Shown: piece by piece, positions 1 to 11,012 of the stretch
How positions within the stretch are numbered: the first letter of the stretch is position 1
Layout of the letters: each line of letters starts with the position of its first letter
Assembly (NCBI RefSeq): GCF_002078875.1
Contig: NC_034409.1
Location: forward strand, 65,630,583-65,694,582
Length of the DNA stretch: 64,000 nucleotides
DNA from: Numida meleagris
Lineage: Eukaryota > Chordata > Aves > Galliformes > Numididae
Direction: 5' to 3'
Program-made: the position numbers and the translations under genes
The notes under the pieces: generated by a model
Databases searched by the model: none
What the model was told of the DNA's origin: nothing
Seen by the model: the letters and a program-made list of their open reading frames with translations, nothing else

Positions 1-3
1 ACT

Positions 4-23
4 TTGTTGTTGTTGTTGTTGTT
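4..23. repeat. (TTG)n microsatellite
   Basis: Uninterrupted TTG triplet repeat of about 20 bases at the window edge. It may continue to the left outside the window. Confidence 0.9.
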
Positions 24-1965
24 AAATGTCGCAGAACCCTTCATTTGGAAGTGAGGAAATGGATGTGTCTGAGAGAATGGGCCACAGAGAGATGAACATC
101 AGGGCACCATGTCTGGGGTTTGGAGATCTGAGCTCAATTTTCACTTCTGATAGAGCTTTCTTGACTCAGTGTGAAGAATTTACTTGGACGGCTTCTGCGC
201 TTAGAAAATTAGACAACTCCTGAAAAGAATTGTTGAAAGACTACATCATTCTTTGTGAGGTGCTCAGACATGGCACTATGTGTCTGCAAAATACAGGCTT
301 GTCTATGACAGAGCCACGAGATCTGAATGACAAAAAGGAGCTTCAATTTTTTGGTCTATTACTTTTCCTTGCATGGCAGAATGAATATTGGTTACATGAA
401 AATTTGAACAATATTGTGTGAAAGCAAAATAGGAAGGAAATGAAAAAAAGATCTGTCAAGATAACTTTTCTGGGATCTGATCCCTCTTGCAAATAAAATG
501 AATCGTGCCATGTAGTAACACATGAATTTCCTTGTAAAATAGCTGAGCCTGTTTTTTTAATTGTCTGCTTACAAAGATTTGCATTGAACTAGAACTGATC
601 TTAGTATCATTTTCCTTTCGAGGAAATTTGCTGTACATATTTTCTTGACTGAGTGCCTACTAAGTTTTGTATTTTTGTCACATGCTAGCATCTGATATGT
701 TCAATTAAATACTTTGTAGATACTACCGTTCCCTAGAATGAAAAATCTGGACTTCAGAGCAAAACAAATTCCTTCTTCTAACATAAGCCCAGTATTTTTT
801 AAAAAGCATACAGTAACAAAAACCCAACAAAACATATGTACTTTGAGTGCCATTTCTGGGAGTGAATTATCACAGAACTATTGCTACAGTATAGGAAAAC
901 TGAACCACCATTTTTGTGCTAAATTTTAACTGTAGCGATAGAGTAGCTGTTAAACTGAGAGACAGACCTGTAAATCCAGAAGCAAGTAATATGTATATTT
1001 CAACCATCTGGGCTTTTGCTCTTTTCAATATTTGATTGCTAATTCATTCTCCTATCTATAATCTAGAGGTTTATGGCAAAGTAAACCTATTAATCCTAAC
1101 ACCATATTTTCATTTGGAAACTGGACGGACTGTCAATAAACATCAAAAGAACTGCTCAGTCTTCAGAGGATGTGTTGTAAGGAGAGGGTTCATTCATTAC
1201 ACAATTGCTGGAGTAAAAATTCTTTATTGAGCTTATTGGTGGCTGTAATTGCTTGTGAACCTTGCAGGTCTCCCCAGATATTGGGTGGCTGGAGACTTAA
1301 AATGCCATCTCTTTGAGGACATTTCTGTGTGTGTCTTCCTTTTGACCTGCGTTTCAGCATGTTCCTCATCTTCTATATTAATCAGAAGTCTTTTTAGATC
1401 TAGGTCTATGACTCCTCCAAAGGCAAAGAGTCATTTCAAATTTCAACAAAAGTTGGTTGATATGAATATCAAATGAATATGCAAATAATCAATTGCAATC
1501 TTTCTACTGAATTCTGTGTATTCTGCCTCACTTCCTTGGGGTGAAACACTGCCACTGTGAGTAACATAAATATATCTTCCCCCACAATTTTTAATTCAAT
1601 TCCAGAGATTCTTCATGAGATCAAAATAGTAATCAATATGAGAGTGAAGAATCTGAAATGAATGTTGTCATTACCATCACATAGTCCACAATTTAAATTT
1701 ATCCTTTCACTTTTGTGGTATTTTATGATCAGGAAGTAACTGAGTAACAGTTTTATTTTGGGAATATATTGCTTGTGTTTGTACAGTGTACATTTTTACA
1801 ATATTTATGCACCAATGGAATGTGTGATACATAGTTGAAGGTGAAAAGGTATATCTAAATTTTAAGCAGTTTTTGTGCAGAAGGAAGTACTATGATTGTG
1901 CAAAAAATGTTTAAATTTAAGGGACTAGCATTACAAACATAACATTGAAATGTTATGTTGTTATT
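24..1965. other. Unique AT-rich noncoding DNA
   Basis: No repeat family, RNA gene or convincing exon was recognised here. The open frames are all shorter than 76 codons, are scattered over both strands, and lack splice-site or codon-usage support. The block ends at the 3' octamer tail of the CR1 that starts at 1966. Confidence 0.6.
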
Positions 1966-2873
1966 GAATCATAGAATCACAGAATCATAGAATCATAGAA
2001 TCATAGAATCATAGAATTGCTCAGGTTGGAAAAGACCTTCAAGATCATCAAGCCCAACCACAACCTAACCATACTACCCTAACTCTAACAACCCACTGCT
2101 AAATCATGTCCCTGAGAACCACATCCAAACAGTTTTTAAACACATTCAGCGATGGTGACTCAACCACCTCCATGGGGAGCCTATTCCAGTGCCTAACAAC
2201 CCTTTCTGTAAAGAAGTTTTTCCTGATATCCAACCTAAACCTCCCCTGGCGCAACTTGAGGCCATTTCCCCTTGTCCTGTCACCTGTCACCAGCGAGAAG
2301 AGACCAACCCCCCTCTCTCTGCAATCACCTTTCACAGGTTTGAAGAGAGCAATAAGGTCTCCCCTCAGCCCCCTCTTCCCCAGACTAAACAGCCCCAGTT
2401 CCTTTAGTCTCTTCTCGTGGGGCATATTCTCCAAGCCCTTCAGAAGCCCTGTTGCCCTTCTTTGGACCTGCTCTAGCACCTCAATGTCCTTTCTGTATTG
2501 AGGTGCCCAAAACTGAACACAGTACTCAAGGTGGGGCCTCACCAGTGCCGAGTACAGGGGCAGGATGACTTCCCTAGTCCTGCTCACTGCACCATTCCTG
2601 ATACAAGCCAGGATGCCACTGGCCTTCTTGGCCACCTGGGCACACTGCTGGCTCATATTCAGCCGACTGTCTATCAGCACACCAAGGTCCCTTTCCGTCA
2701 GGCAGCTTTCCAGCCACTCCTCCCCAAGCCTGTAGGGTTGCCTGGGGTTGTTGTGACCACAGTGCAGGACTCAACACTTGGGCCTATTGAGATCCAGTCT
2801 ATCCAGGTCCCTCTGTAGTGCCTTTATAACCTTCGGCAGATCAACACTCCCTCCCAACTGGGTGTCGTGTGCA
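1966..2873 (-). mobile_element. CR1 LINE, 5'-truncated, minus strand
   Basis: This is the 3' part of a CR1 non-LTR retrotransposon in reverse orientation. Its 3' end lies at 1966-2018 and shows six tandem octamers of the AATCATAG type, which is the CR1 tail read on the opposite strand. A 3' UTR of about 80 bases follows, then the C-terminal part of ORF2. The 5' truncation falls inside the RT catalytic motif: the peptide begins A-H-D-T-Q, where active elements have the ADDT(Q/K) aspartate pair. A pentanucleotide microsatellite begins immediately beyond the truncation. The long undamaged frame suggests a comparatively recent copy. Assignment to CR1 is secure; the exact subfamily was not determined. 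Confidence 0.95.
2099..2770 (-). pseudogene. CR1 ORF2 reverse transcriptase, C-terminal fragment
   Basis: This frame stays open for about 224 codons and covers the region after the RT palm, down to the ORF2 stop. Recognisable CR1 text includes [80 protein letters not shown] and [14 protein letters not shown], ending in VLRDMI. An in-frame TGA at 2771-2773 separates it from a further 30 or so codons (GGSVDLPKV...) that reach the truncation. The catalytic half of the RT and the whole endonuclease are missing, so the fragment cannot mobilise itself. Open frames on the plus strand here, at 2106-2501 and 2498-2818, are antisense shadows. The first available start is a GTG at 2680, but no true start is expected in a 5'-truncated copy. 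Confidence 0.9.
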
Positions 2874-2876
2874 TGC

Positions 2877-2962
2877 TATGTTATGTTATGTTATGTTATG
2901 TTATGTTATGTTATGTTATGTTATGTTATGTTATGTTATGTTATGTTATGTTATGTTATGTT
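2877..2962. repeat. (ATGTT)n microsatellite at CR1 5' junction
   Basis: About seventeen near-perfect copies of a TTATG/ATGTT pentamer span 86 bases directly outside the truncated 5' end of the minus-strand CR1. The plus-strand open frame through it (a CYVML repeat) is an artefact of a five-base period. Confidence 0.95.
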
Positions 2963-5900
2963 TGTGATCTGATTTTCAAAAATTTTCGGTCCTATGGATA
3001 CGATAAGATAATCATGAAATTTAAGTATCTTGGCAAGTATTAGTTTTGAATTTGACAGGTCATGGACTTTATGTTCTATTTATGTGCAGGATTTCTAGGT
3101 GCCAGGCACTACTCTTACATGAAAGTTGATTCTCTTTGGTGCTAGCAATACAAGTACTTATCTACATCTAAACTTCTTTTTCAAAATGCTTATTGGCTAA
3201 TGTTTATAAACAGCCTAAGACGAAAAAAAATAACATGGAATGTCACCCACAGTATTATGGTTATCTCAAGTGAAGTTTGCCTTGCATTTTCACAGACAAT
3301 TTCAGAATGGTCTCTTGGACAGAGCATATTATCCTGCTTCTTGGGTGCTCCAAGTCATTGTCATTAAGCTGACTTCTGTGATTCTCTTATCCTGTACACC
3401 CACTCTGTAGTTAAGGTAACTGCTATGCAGCAGCATTCCCAAGCTCACTTGTGAGTAGGTGCTTCACACAAAAGTACTGTGTCATGCACACCAATGTAAG
3501 TGGCACAAGTTTTCAGGAGCAGTTGTACAACTGCACTCTGCCCACGTTTGCTAGCACACAGACTGCACTGACACTTTCTGGACGCCATGTAGACCTGCCT
3601 GTCAGAGCCTGCCATCTGAGGAGTATGAGAACAGCATCCAATAATAATATTCTGTGATGTTCAACAGCAGCTCCATCTGTGGTTATAAACAATTTGCAGC
3701 AAAACAGAAAAGTACCTACTGTTCTCAATTTTTTTTTTTTCCCTGCAAACTCATGCTTCTTTAATCTTCTTAGGATTTTTCTCAGTTTGTTTTTCAGGAG
3801 TTTATTTGATTTATGGTTTTATTAATTTTCCAAGAACTTTTGCTAGTAGCATGATTTGCCTGTGTTTTTCCAACAGGAAATGAGATCAAGACTGGTGTGT
3901 GATGCCAATTTTCAAAATTTTATTAACAGTAGAGAAATGTTTCTTGGAGAAGAGTTGGGTTTTGCCACCTGTGTTCTTAGTCCTGAAGATAGTTTTCTGT
4001 GAGTACTTGAGCAAATCTCTTCACAGCACTCCACTTCAGTTTTCTTCTTTTTAAAAATGGGGATAATTATACTTGACCCAGCCTAGAAAAACAGTTGAAA
4101 GTACAAATAGGAGTGATAGCTGTTATGTCTGAGCCAAATCTTGAAGCCTTGTTGAGGTTTTCGTAAAGTAGCTTTTGATGTCCTATTCATCACTCCCCAG
4201 AGTTTAGAAAAAAAAAACAAACATCTAACTGAATTTGACAGAATCCCTCACTTCACTTCTCGCTTGGACAACATCTGAATTGTCAGCCAGAGTTTGCTTA
4301 TGTGCATGCTGAGCAAAAAAACTATTATGCCTTTATTGCTGAAGTCTCTGGAGGAGTAAGTCACTTTTCACTACAGTTTGTGAGAATGTCCTCTCCGTCA
4401 TCCACTGGATTCAATGTGTTGGATTGGTTGTTCAGGAAGAAAAAAAGGCAACCAAAACCCAAACTGAAATACCACATTACTCAATGGAAATTTACTTCCA
4501 AATGTTTTCAGTGTTTTTAGGGTTACCCTTGTTACAGAACAGCAGTTGCTTCTTCCAGTTGGCTCTAGCACAGTACAAAATGTCTCCTTGTACAAGCCTA
4601 AAGCTAGCAAAAATCATATTTCTTCACTAAAACATTCTAGCTCTGCTGTGATTCATTTTTTACTCACAGCTTACGATTACCCTTTTTAGAATGATTATCA
4701 TTCTCTTGATACAGGTAAAATACCAGAGTCATGGCCTGTCTCCTGGAATTTTTGTCTGATAGCTTTTCGAAGGTTTGGCGCCAAGCCATCCAAGTATTGA
4801 ATTTAGAGCAGATGTTGAGGGTGTTCTAACTCTCAATCTGCTAGAAGAAATATTTAAGAAAATTGGAACAGGCTAATTAATCTTAAAAAGAGTATTCAAC
4901 TCATATTTTTTCTTTCTAACTCCACTAGCAAAAGGAAAAATATTAATTCAAGTTCTAGTCTTTCCTTCAACCACGTCAGTGCGATCAGAGACTTTTCTTG
5001 TCTCTGCGGAATTGACTCACGATACTTTTTAGAACAGGTTATTTTGATTGCACTTTCTACATATAAAACTTCCTTCTCTAAAACGTGTGTATTTGCATTC
5101 CTAGTTTATTATACTCCTGTTGCTGATCGTAGTGGGCCTGTCATGTTTACAGAGTGAAAAGAAGAGGGAACTTGTTTTTAGTACCATATTCTTTGTACAC
5201 AGTAACAGAGAAGACTGATTTGGGTGTGAAAGCTGTGCATGGAAGGCCTGAGATAACATGCTGATACTTTATCCACAGGGAGGAAGCAGTGAGAAAATCC
5301 TTGGAGCTCCATATAAACAAGCTTGTTTTAATGGCAGTATGTGGAAATTCTCATTTGGTCTCCAGAAAAAAATTCTTTCTTCTGTAAGTTTTGGAAAAAA
5401 AGCCATGCAGGTAGTAATATTTTCTTATATATCCATAGATCCTAAAGTACCTTATAAAAGCATTCATCTATAGGAAAACAAATAAACCTCTGTACGGTTG
5501 CAGCATAATCCACACAGATAACCAGTGCAGTGAAAATACTGATAAAATAATTTTTTTGTTTTTCCACACTTCTTTATCCTTAGTAAAACAACCTGCATGA
5601 TCAATGTGCCACAGACATGATCATAGTTGCCAAGGTTTGTTCAACAGTCCTGTTAAAACAACCAAAGTTAAGCAGGTAACATCGGATTTGTCAGTCTGGA
5701 TTGTACACATTCAAGTAACCAGTGGAGCTGAACAGTGTAACAGAGAAGTTAATTGAGCCCTTTTTTTGTGTAACTGATTTTTAGGGAGCTACACCATCAT
5801 AAAATTGAATAGCATATGTGAATTATGAATTACAGAATTAAAAATCGTGGATCTAAGTAGCTAGTACTATAAGGGCTACCTTAACCATTAAGTTGGAAAT

Positions 5901-8900
5901 AATCTTCTTAGAGAAAAAAAAAGTTAAGTCTGACTGATGTTTCATAGGAAGTAGAGACAGTGCCATAGGCTTTTTTATATGGAACAAAACCTATTAAGCA
6001 CCTCATGATGTGAAGGCAATTCCAAATTATATGAACAGAATTTTCTTGATTAACTGGTAATGCATTCTTTAATGCTACAATGAGTGGCCACCAGGATGGT
6101 TGGGAGCCAAAACAACATTCAAGTAGTCCCACTCTTGTAATTTTCTAGCCTGGTTTTGGATTCAGTCACTTAGAATTCCATGTCTAGTGAAAAAAAAAAA
6201 AAAGACAATAACAATAGTTTCTTCTTCATAATTCAACAGTGTTGTCTTTCTGAAAAACAAGCTCATGTAACTCAGTGCTACTTGAAAGGAAAATGGCCAA
6301 CATAATCATCTTTTTTTGAATCTGAATCATATCTCTTTTTAAGAATCCACTGAAAAACAGTGCATGCAAATTCATTTTGGTCTCCATGACGCATGCAAGA
6401 TAGGGCAGGGTTGACCAGCTGCAGTTAACCTACTCCTAAGCTCAGCCAATACATTGCTCCATACTCCAAGCAGATGTTTCTCCTTTATCCTAATGGAACT
6501 CTTGTAGACCATATCCCTTTCCAAGAGAAAACACCAGCACTGTTGGAAGCTGGGAGGACTCATCTGAACAACAGAAACAAGGTGCCAGCAGCATCAGCAG
6601 CAGTTTATTAATAAAAATTTGTGAAAAGAAGAGCATTTGCATTTTGTTTAAAACAAAACAAAACATTTTTTCTTAGCTTTTTTCTTCTGTGCAAGGCTCT
6701 ACTGGAAGTAGCATTCCTTTTTCCTGTAGCAATTTACATCTGAGTGAGAGGAGAAGGAAGGAATCTTGCAGTTATCTGTATGGTTTCTGTATGCTTATCA
6801 CAAAATGGGAGAGAGATCTGCATTTATGTAAATACTCGCTATTAAGATTCACGTGTCATATATGATAATTTATATGCTTTAGCTATGTTCTAGTCTAAAT
6901 TAAGCTATACTATACTATACTTCAAGAGTATAGATTAAATGTGATTTGAATCTTATATCAGAAGCAGATGTACTAATGTGAGTGAATTTATATTTGTTTA
7001 TGTCACTGTTAGAAAAGAGTAATGCTCATTAAATCTGCTCTAGAGGATGAATGACAATGAACAGACCTAGGACTCTTTAGTAGACTTTGAATGAGAATTG
7101 TTCCTAATTCCTGGAAACATTTTCTCTTCTCTTGGGATTTGTACATCTGGTTTTCCCCAGTCAGTGGTACAGAAAGTTATGTATGAAATGGTAATTAATG
7201 CCACTGTTTTGTGTCTTATGTAAATGTGACCTGAACCCCATAGAGATAAGTTTCATAGGAAGGATATGAAAGACAGGGAAAATTGGGGAACAGCTTGTCT
7301 TCCCTCATTGCTGTTTTTTAGAAGCAGTGGCAGAGAATTTAAGCTTGCTATAGCCATTGGATAAAATGTTATAAAATAATACAAAGTATTTGGAACAGAA
7401 ATCTCTCTCTCTGTCTCTCCTTCCCCTAGTTTGGTCTAAAGACAACCTTACAATTCATATATTTCTCCCTGGGAAAAAATGATGGAGAAGGAGATGCTAA
7501 GAATTTCCTCTAATGAGGAACTAAGAATTTCCTCTAAAGAAGAGAAGACTGAGGACAAGTAAGATGTCAGTATCAGAATACTGCCTGCCGAAGTATCTAG
7601 GGAACATAAAGCACACGAGAAAAGCTCAGCACAAAATGGGAACCACTGCTCCTTTCAGCCACCTAGAGTAGAAGCGCTTGTTGCTCGTTTTCTCTTGCCA
7701 TACTTGTCTTTCATATTGGATTGTGGGGCTGGAAGAGTCCGTCAGGTTTCCTCACCTCTCAGATGTGTGAGATATGCTGAGCAATGAGGGCTACTCTATG
7801 ATTACCAGTATCATTTGTAAGCTGCTTTGCCTTGGTGATACCTCTGCTATCAGTGTTGAGGGGAGGAGTAAGAAAATAACTAGTTTCCATTATAGTCCAA
7901 TTGAAAGGGAATGGCAAACAATGCTGTCTCTCACATTTCATGGACTGTGCAAAAGCATTGGCTTTTAATAACATCTTCTTAAGATTATTTATGTAGTCTG
8001 TTTGCCATTATCCGTATCAGTTCATGCCCTTTGTGTATTTTAGATAACATTGTTGTGTTTCCTTTGACTTTAACTCTGTGAAGTTGCCAATAGTAAGAGT
8101 AGTTCTGGGCTCCCTCTGCAGATGCCTTCCATAAGCTGTTTATTAAACAGTTACTCATTATTATAGATTGTAAATTCATCTTTCACACTGGAGGTCTCTG
8201 TAGCTACACTAACAGGTTCTCTTTCCTTGTGTTTCTTCTGGGTAAATTTATATCTGGTATTTACATCCTGAGAAATCTGTCCAGAAGTGAAAGGGAGGAG
8301 CTCAGGCAAAGCTCAGCATACTTTCAGACTGATTCTAGGAGACTGTGCAATGGCCAAATCTGAAATTCCCTAAACTTTAAGCTTGCTCTGTTTTGGGACT
8401 TGATGTTGTCTTTCCCTCACAAGTAGGCCACCCACATGAGTTGTAATCAGATCCAAAATCTTCTGCCTGCTGTATGAGTCTCCAGCCAATTTCCTCATAG
8501 GATCCATGAAGATCCATTCAATGTACTATTCAGAGCAGTGCTGTATGCATCACTAATGTGCTGAAGAATATCATAGGTCATGAGGCACAATCTGAATTAA
8601 AAAAAAATGTGCATAAAAAGCGCTCAAGAAGCTATCTAATCCCAACTAAATACTTGGCAGAAATGAATATAAATGTGTCTGGATTGCTAATGACTTGTGA
8701 TTAAAAATGGAAGGAGAAGAAATAAAAGAGGCTTTCAGGCTCTACACAGTCTAAGTGCTTTCTGTACCTGCATAAAGTGGTTCCTGATTATGCAGGATGT
8801 AAACTATCAGTTTCCCTTGCCTGCCTAATAGTAAATGTAAGAAGTGTATGCAGAAAAGACAGAAAACAGCTGTTCTCAGAAGGCAGGCTTCTACGAACCA

Positions 8901-9448
8901 TCATGATGTTGTCTTCCTTCACTGCAGACTCCCCAGTCATGTAGGAATCCAGGTCTTGGTACAGGATAAGTAAGTACAGTCTTTAGGATTTCTGGGGAAT
9001 AAGAAATGTATAATATGTTGGGTTTTTTTCTTATGGACTTAATACTCCATATGAATATGATGGCCAAATCATAGCCACAAAACTGCAGTACTGTTGACAA
9101 GGCATATGGCAATTTGTTTTTAATTTCTAATAGTTTTTAAAAATATTCAAGGTGCTGTAGCTTAGACTTTAATTTGTATTACAAGACATCCTGCCTTTAC
9201 AAAAAGAAAAACAATTGCTGGTACAGAAATTTGTCCTAAGAAAGGCTTCCAAGAAATGAAACAAAGGAGGAAAAACTGACTTGTTCCAGAATCTGTGCTG
9301 AGAAAGACTCAAAGCAAATTGCTTCAGAGGGAATACCCACGAAGCTACTTATCTCTTTTTAGGACTGTGGAAGTCAGATAGCATGCTCCTGTTTAGTAAA
9401 AATAAAGAGAGAGAGAAAGAGAACCAATAGAAGCATTCTAGGTCATAG
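2963..9448. other. Unique AT-rich noncoding DNA
   Basis: About 6.5 kb without an identifiable gene or interspersed repeat. It holds short A/T homopolymers (3727-3740, 6190-6204), a 17-base direct repeat at 7497-7513 and 7521-7537, a small TACTA repeat near 6905-6921, and a GA-rich stretch at 9403-9422. The open frames are short and not protein-like. Confidence 0.55.
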
Positions 9449-9466
9449 CTTCCTAATCATGAGGCT

Positions 9467-10147
9467 GTGGAGGCAGAGGAAGGACCTACGGTGGGCGGTC
9501 TCCTGCTTGAGATCTGGGCAGCCCTGTTCAGGCCGCACCAGGAGATCCTTGACCCTGTGCTGCCCTTTGGGGCACAGTGGTGGGAGGCAATGGCAGTGGA
9601 GAACCTCATCCTGAACACCCTGTGTAACATTGGGCTGGACAGCAAGGCCCTGATCCAGCTGCTGCAGCCTGCCCTGGGGGACGGAGCGGAGATGCTCATC
9701 CAGGAACTTGTGGACATCATTGTGAGCCAGTGGGGCGAGGAGGCCCACGGGCAGCTGGGCCTCCAGGGCATCCACGTGTCCGGAGGGCAGGAGGAGGGCC
9801 CTGCAGCCAGGGGGCAGGAGGACAGCTCTGTGGCCGCCCCCGGCCCTGCAGCCTCCCCACAAGTGTCCTTCTTCTCAAGGCCTGGACCCAGTGTTAGCAC
9901 CGAAAGTCCCAACAGAGAGGAGCAGCCCAGCACACCAGAGGCTGTCCTTCCCGGTGATCCCAGTCACCCCTGCTGCGCACATCCCAGGGAAACAGGAGGA
10001 GCCTCACGAGGAGACGGAGCAGGTGGCAGCAGTCCCTCCACTCCTGGCCACTCGCCTGTGAGGGCCCGGCGACCATGTAAGAGGAGGGCTGGCAGTGACC
10101 TGGACCTACAGCAGCTCTGCAAGAGGCCTCCCCCTCGGTGGCACTAG
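9467..10147 (+). CDS. GC-rich 226-codon ORF, unidentified; possible retrogene or last exon
   Basis: I do not recognise this protein. The frame opens after a TAG at 9446, has no ATG before residue 42 (ATG at 9590), and is drawn from the GTG at 9467, so the true start is unknown and the copy may be 5'-truncated. Residues 10-22, 43-70 and 72-89 are rich in Leu/Ile/Val and look like amphipathic helices (for example AVENLILNTLCNIGLDS and DGAEMLIQELVDIIVSQW). Residues 90-195 are rich in Pro, Ser, Gly and Glu and look disordered. Residues 199-207 (RARRPCKRR) resemble a nuclear localisation signal, and the end is CKRPPPRWH. Third positions are strongly G/C, unlike the AT-rich flanks. A 3' segment of about 25 bases leads into (ATAA)n containing AATAAA. 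Minus-strand frames at 9443-9933 are shadows. Alternatives are a spliced gene's terminal exon or a neutral retrocopy. Confidence 0.5.
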   Translation: MEAEEGPTVGGLLLEIWAALFRPHQEILDPVLPFGAQWWEAMAVENLILNTLCNIGLDSKALIQLLQPALGDGAEMLIQELVDIIVSQWGEEAHGQLGLQGIHVSGGQEEGPAARGQEDSSVAAPGPAASPQVSFFSRPGPSVSTESPNREEQPSTPEAVLPGDPSHPCCAHPRETGGASRGDGAGGSSPSTPGHSPVRARRPCKRRAGSDLDLQQLCKRPPPRWH

Positions 10148-10172
10148 CAGGGATTGCACTTCTCTTTAATAG

Positions 10173-10204
10173 ATAAATAAATAAATAAATAAATAAATAA
10201 ATAT
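10173..10204. repeat. (ATAA)n tail with AATAAA
   Basis: Eight units of ATAA follow the GC-rich frame after a gap of about 25 bases, and the CR1 tail starts directly after them. The tract contains AATAAA hexamers, so it could be a decayed and expanded poly(A) tail of a retrocopy, or a polyadenylation-signal region. Confidence 0.85.
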
Positions 10205-10205
10205 T

Positions 10206-11012
10206 ACACAGAATTACAAAATCATATGGCTTGGAAGTGATGTCTGGAGATCATCTAGTCCAATCCCCCTGCCAAAGCAGGTTCCCTAGAGTAGGTTGCA
10301 CAGGAAAGCATCCAGGAGGGTTTTGAATATCTCCAAAGACGGAGACTCCACAACCTACCCGTGTAGCCTGTTCCAGTGTTACTGTAACCCTCAAAGCAAA
10401 GAAATTTTTGCTCAGGTTCAGATGGAACTTCCTATGTTCCTGTATGTTCCCATTGCCCCTTGTTCTGTCCCTGGGCACCACTGAAAAGAATCTGGCCCCA
10501 TCCGCTTGACTCCTGCCCTTTAGATACTTAGAAGCATTGATCCCCTCTCAACCCTTCTCTTCGGGCTGAACGGTCCCAGGGCTCCCAGCTTTTCCCCATA
10601 AGGGAGGCCCCTAATAATTACCTTTGTGGCCTTCTGCTGGACTCTCTCCAGAAGTTCTCTATCGTTATTGAACTGAAGAGCCCAGAACTGTACACAGTAC
10701 TCCAGGTGTGGCCTCACCAAGGCAGAGTAGAAGGGGAGGATCACCTCCCTCGACCTGCTGGCCACACTTTTTTTTAATGCACCCCAGGACACCATTGGCC
10801 TTCTGGGCCACAAGGGCACACTGCTGGCTCATGGCCAACCCCTTGTCCACCAGGACACCCAGGTTCTTCTATGCAGAGTCCCTTTCCAGCAAGTCAGCCT
10901 CTAACCTGCACTGATGCATGCGGTCATTCCTCCCAATGTGCAGGACCCTACGCTTGCTCTTGCTGAACATCATCAAGTTTCTCTCCACCCAACTCTCCAG
11001 CCTACTCAGGTT
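10206..11012 (-). mobile_element. CR1 LINE, 5'-truncated, older copy, minus strand
   Basis: The CR1 3' end is at about 10206-10260 (a degenerate ACAGAATTACAAAATCAT tail, then TGGAGATCATCTAGTCCAA). The rest covers the 3' UTR and the C-terminal ORF2 region in reverse orientation. Minus-strand translation at 10520-10850 gives CR1 text such as [24 protein letters not shown] and [15 protein letters not shown], but in separate frames with stops. The copy is therefore more diverged than the one at 1966. It belongs to a different 3'-UTR type from the 1966 and 30364 copies. The 5' edge is estimated from the loss of similarity after CTCTCCAGCCTACTCAGG. Confidence 0.93.

Noticed and set aside
2106..2818. 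Plus-strand frames of 131, 106 and 72 codons over the first CR1
   Set aside because: Antisense shadows of the minus-strand CR1 ORF2 fragment.
2778..2972. 64-codon plus frame with CYVML repeats
   Set aside because: Translation of the (ATGTT)n microsatellite; the period of five bases gives the repeated pentapeptide.
9443..10076. Minus-strand frames of 158, 139 and 60 codons
   Set aside because: Shadows produced by the high GC content of the plus-strand 226-codon frame, with low-complexity Ser/Trp/Pro-rich peptides.
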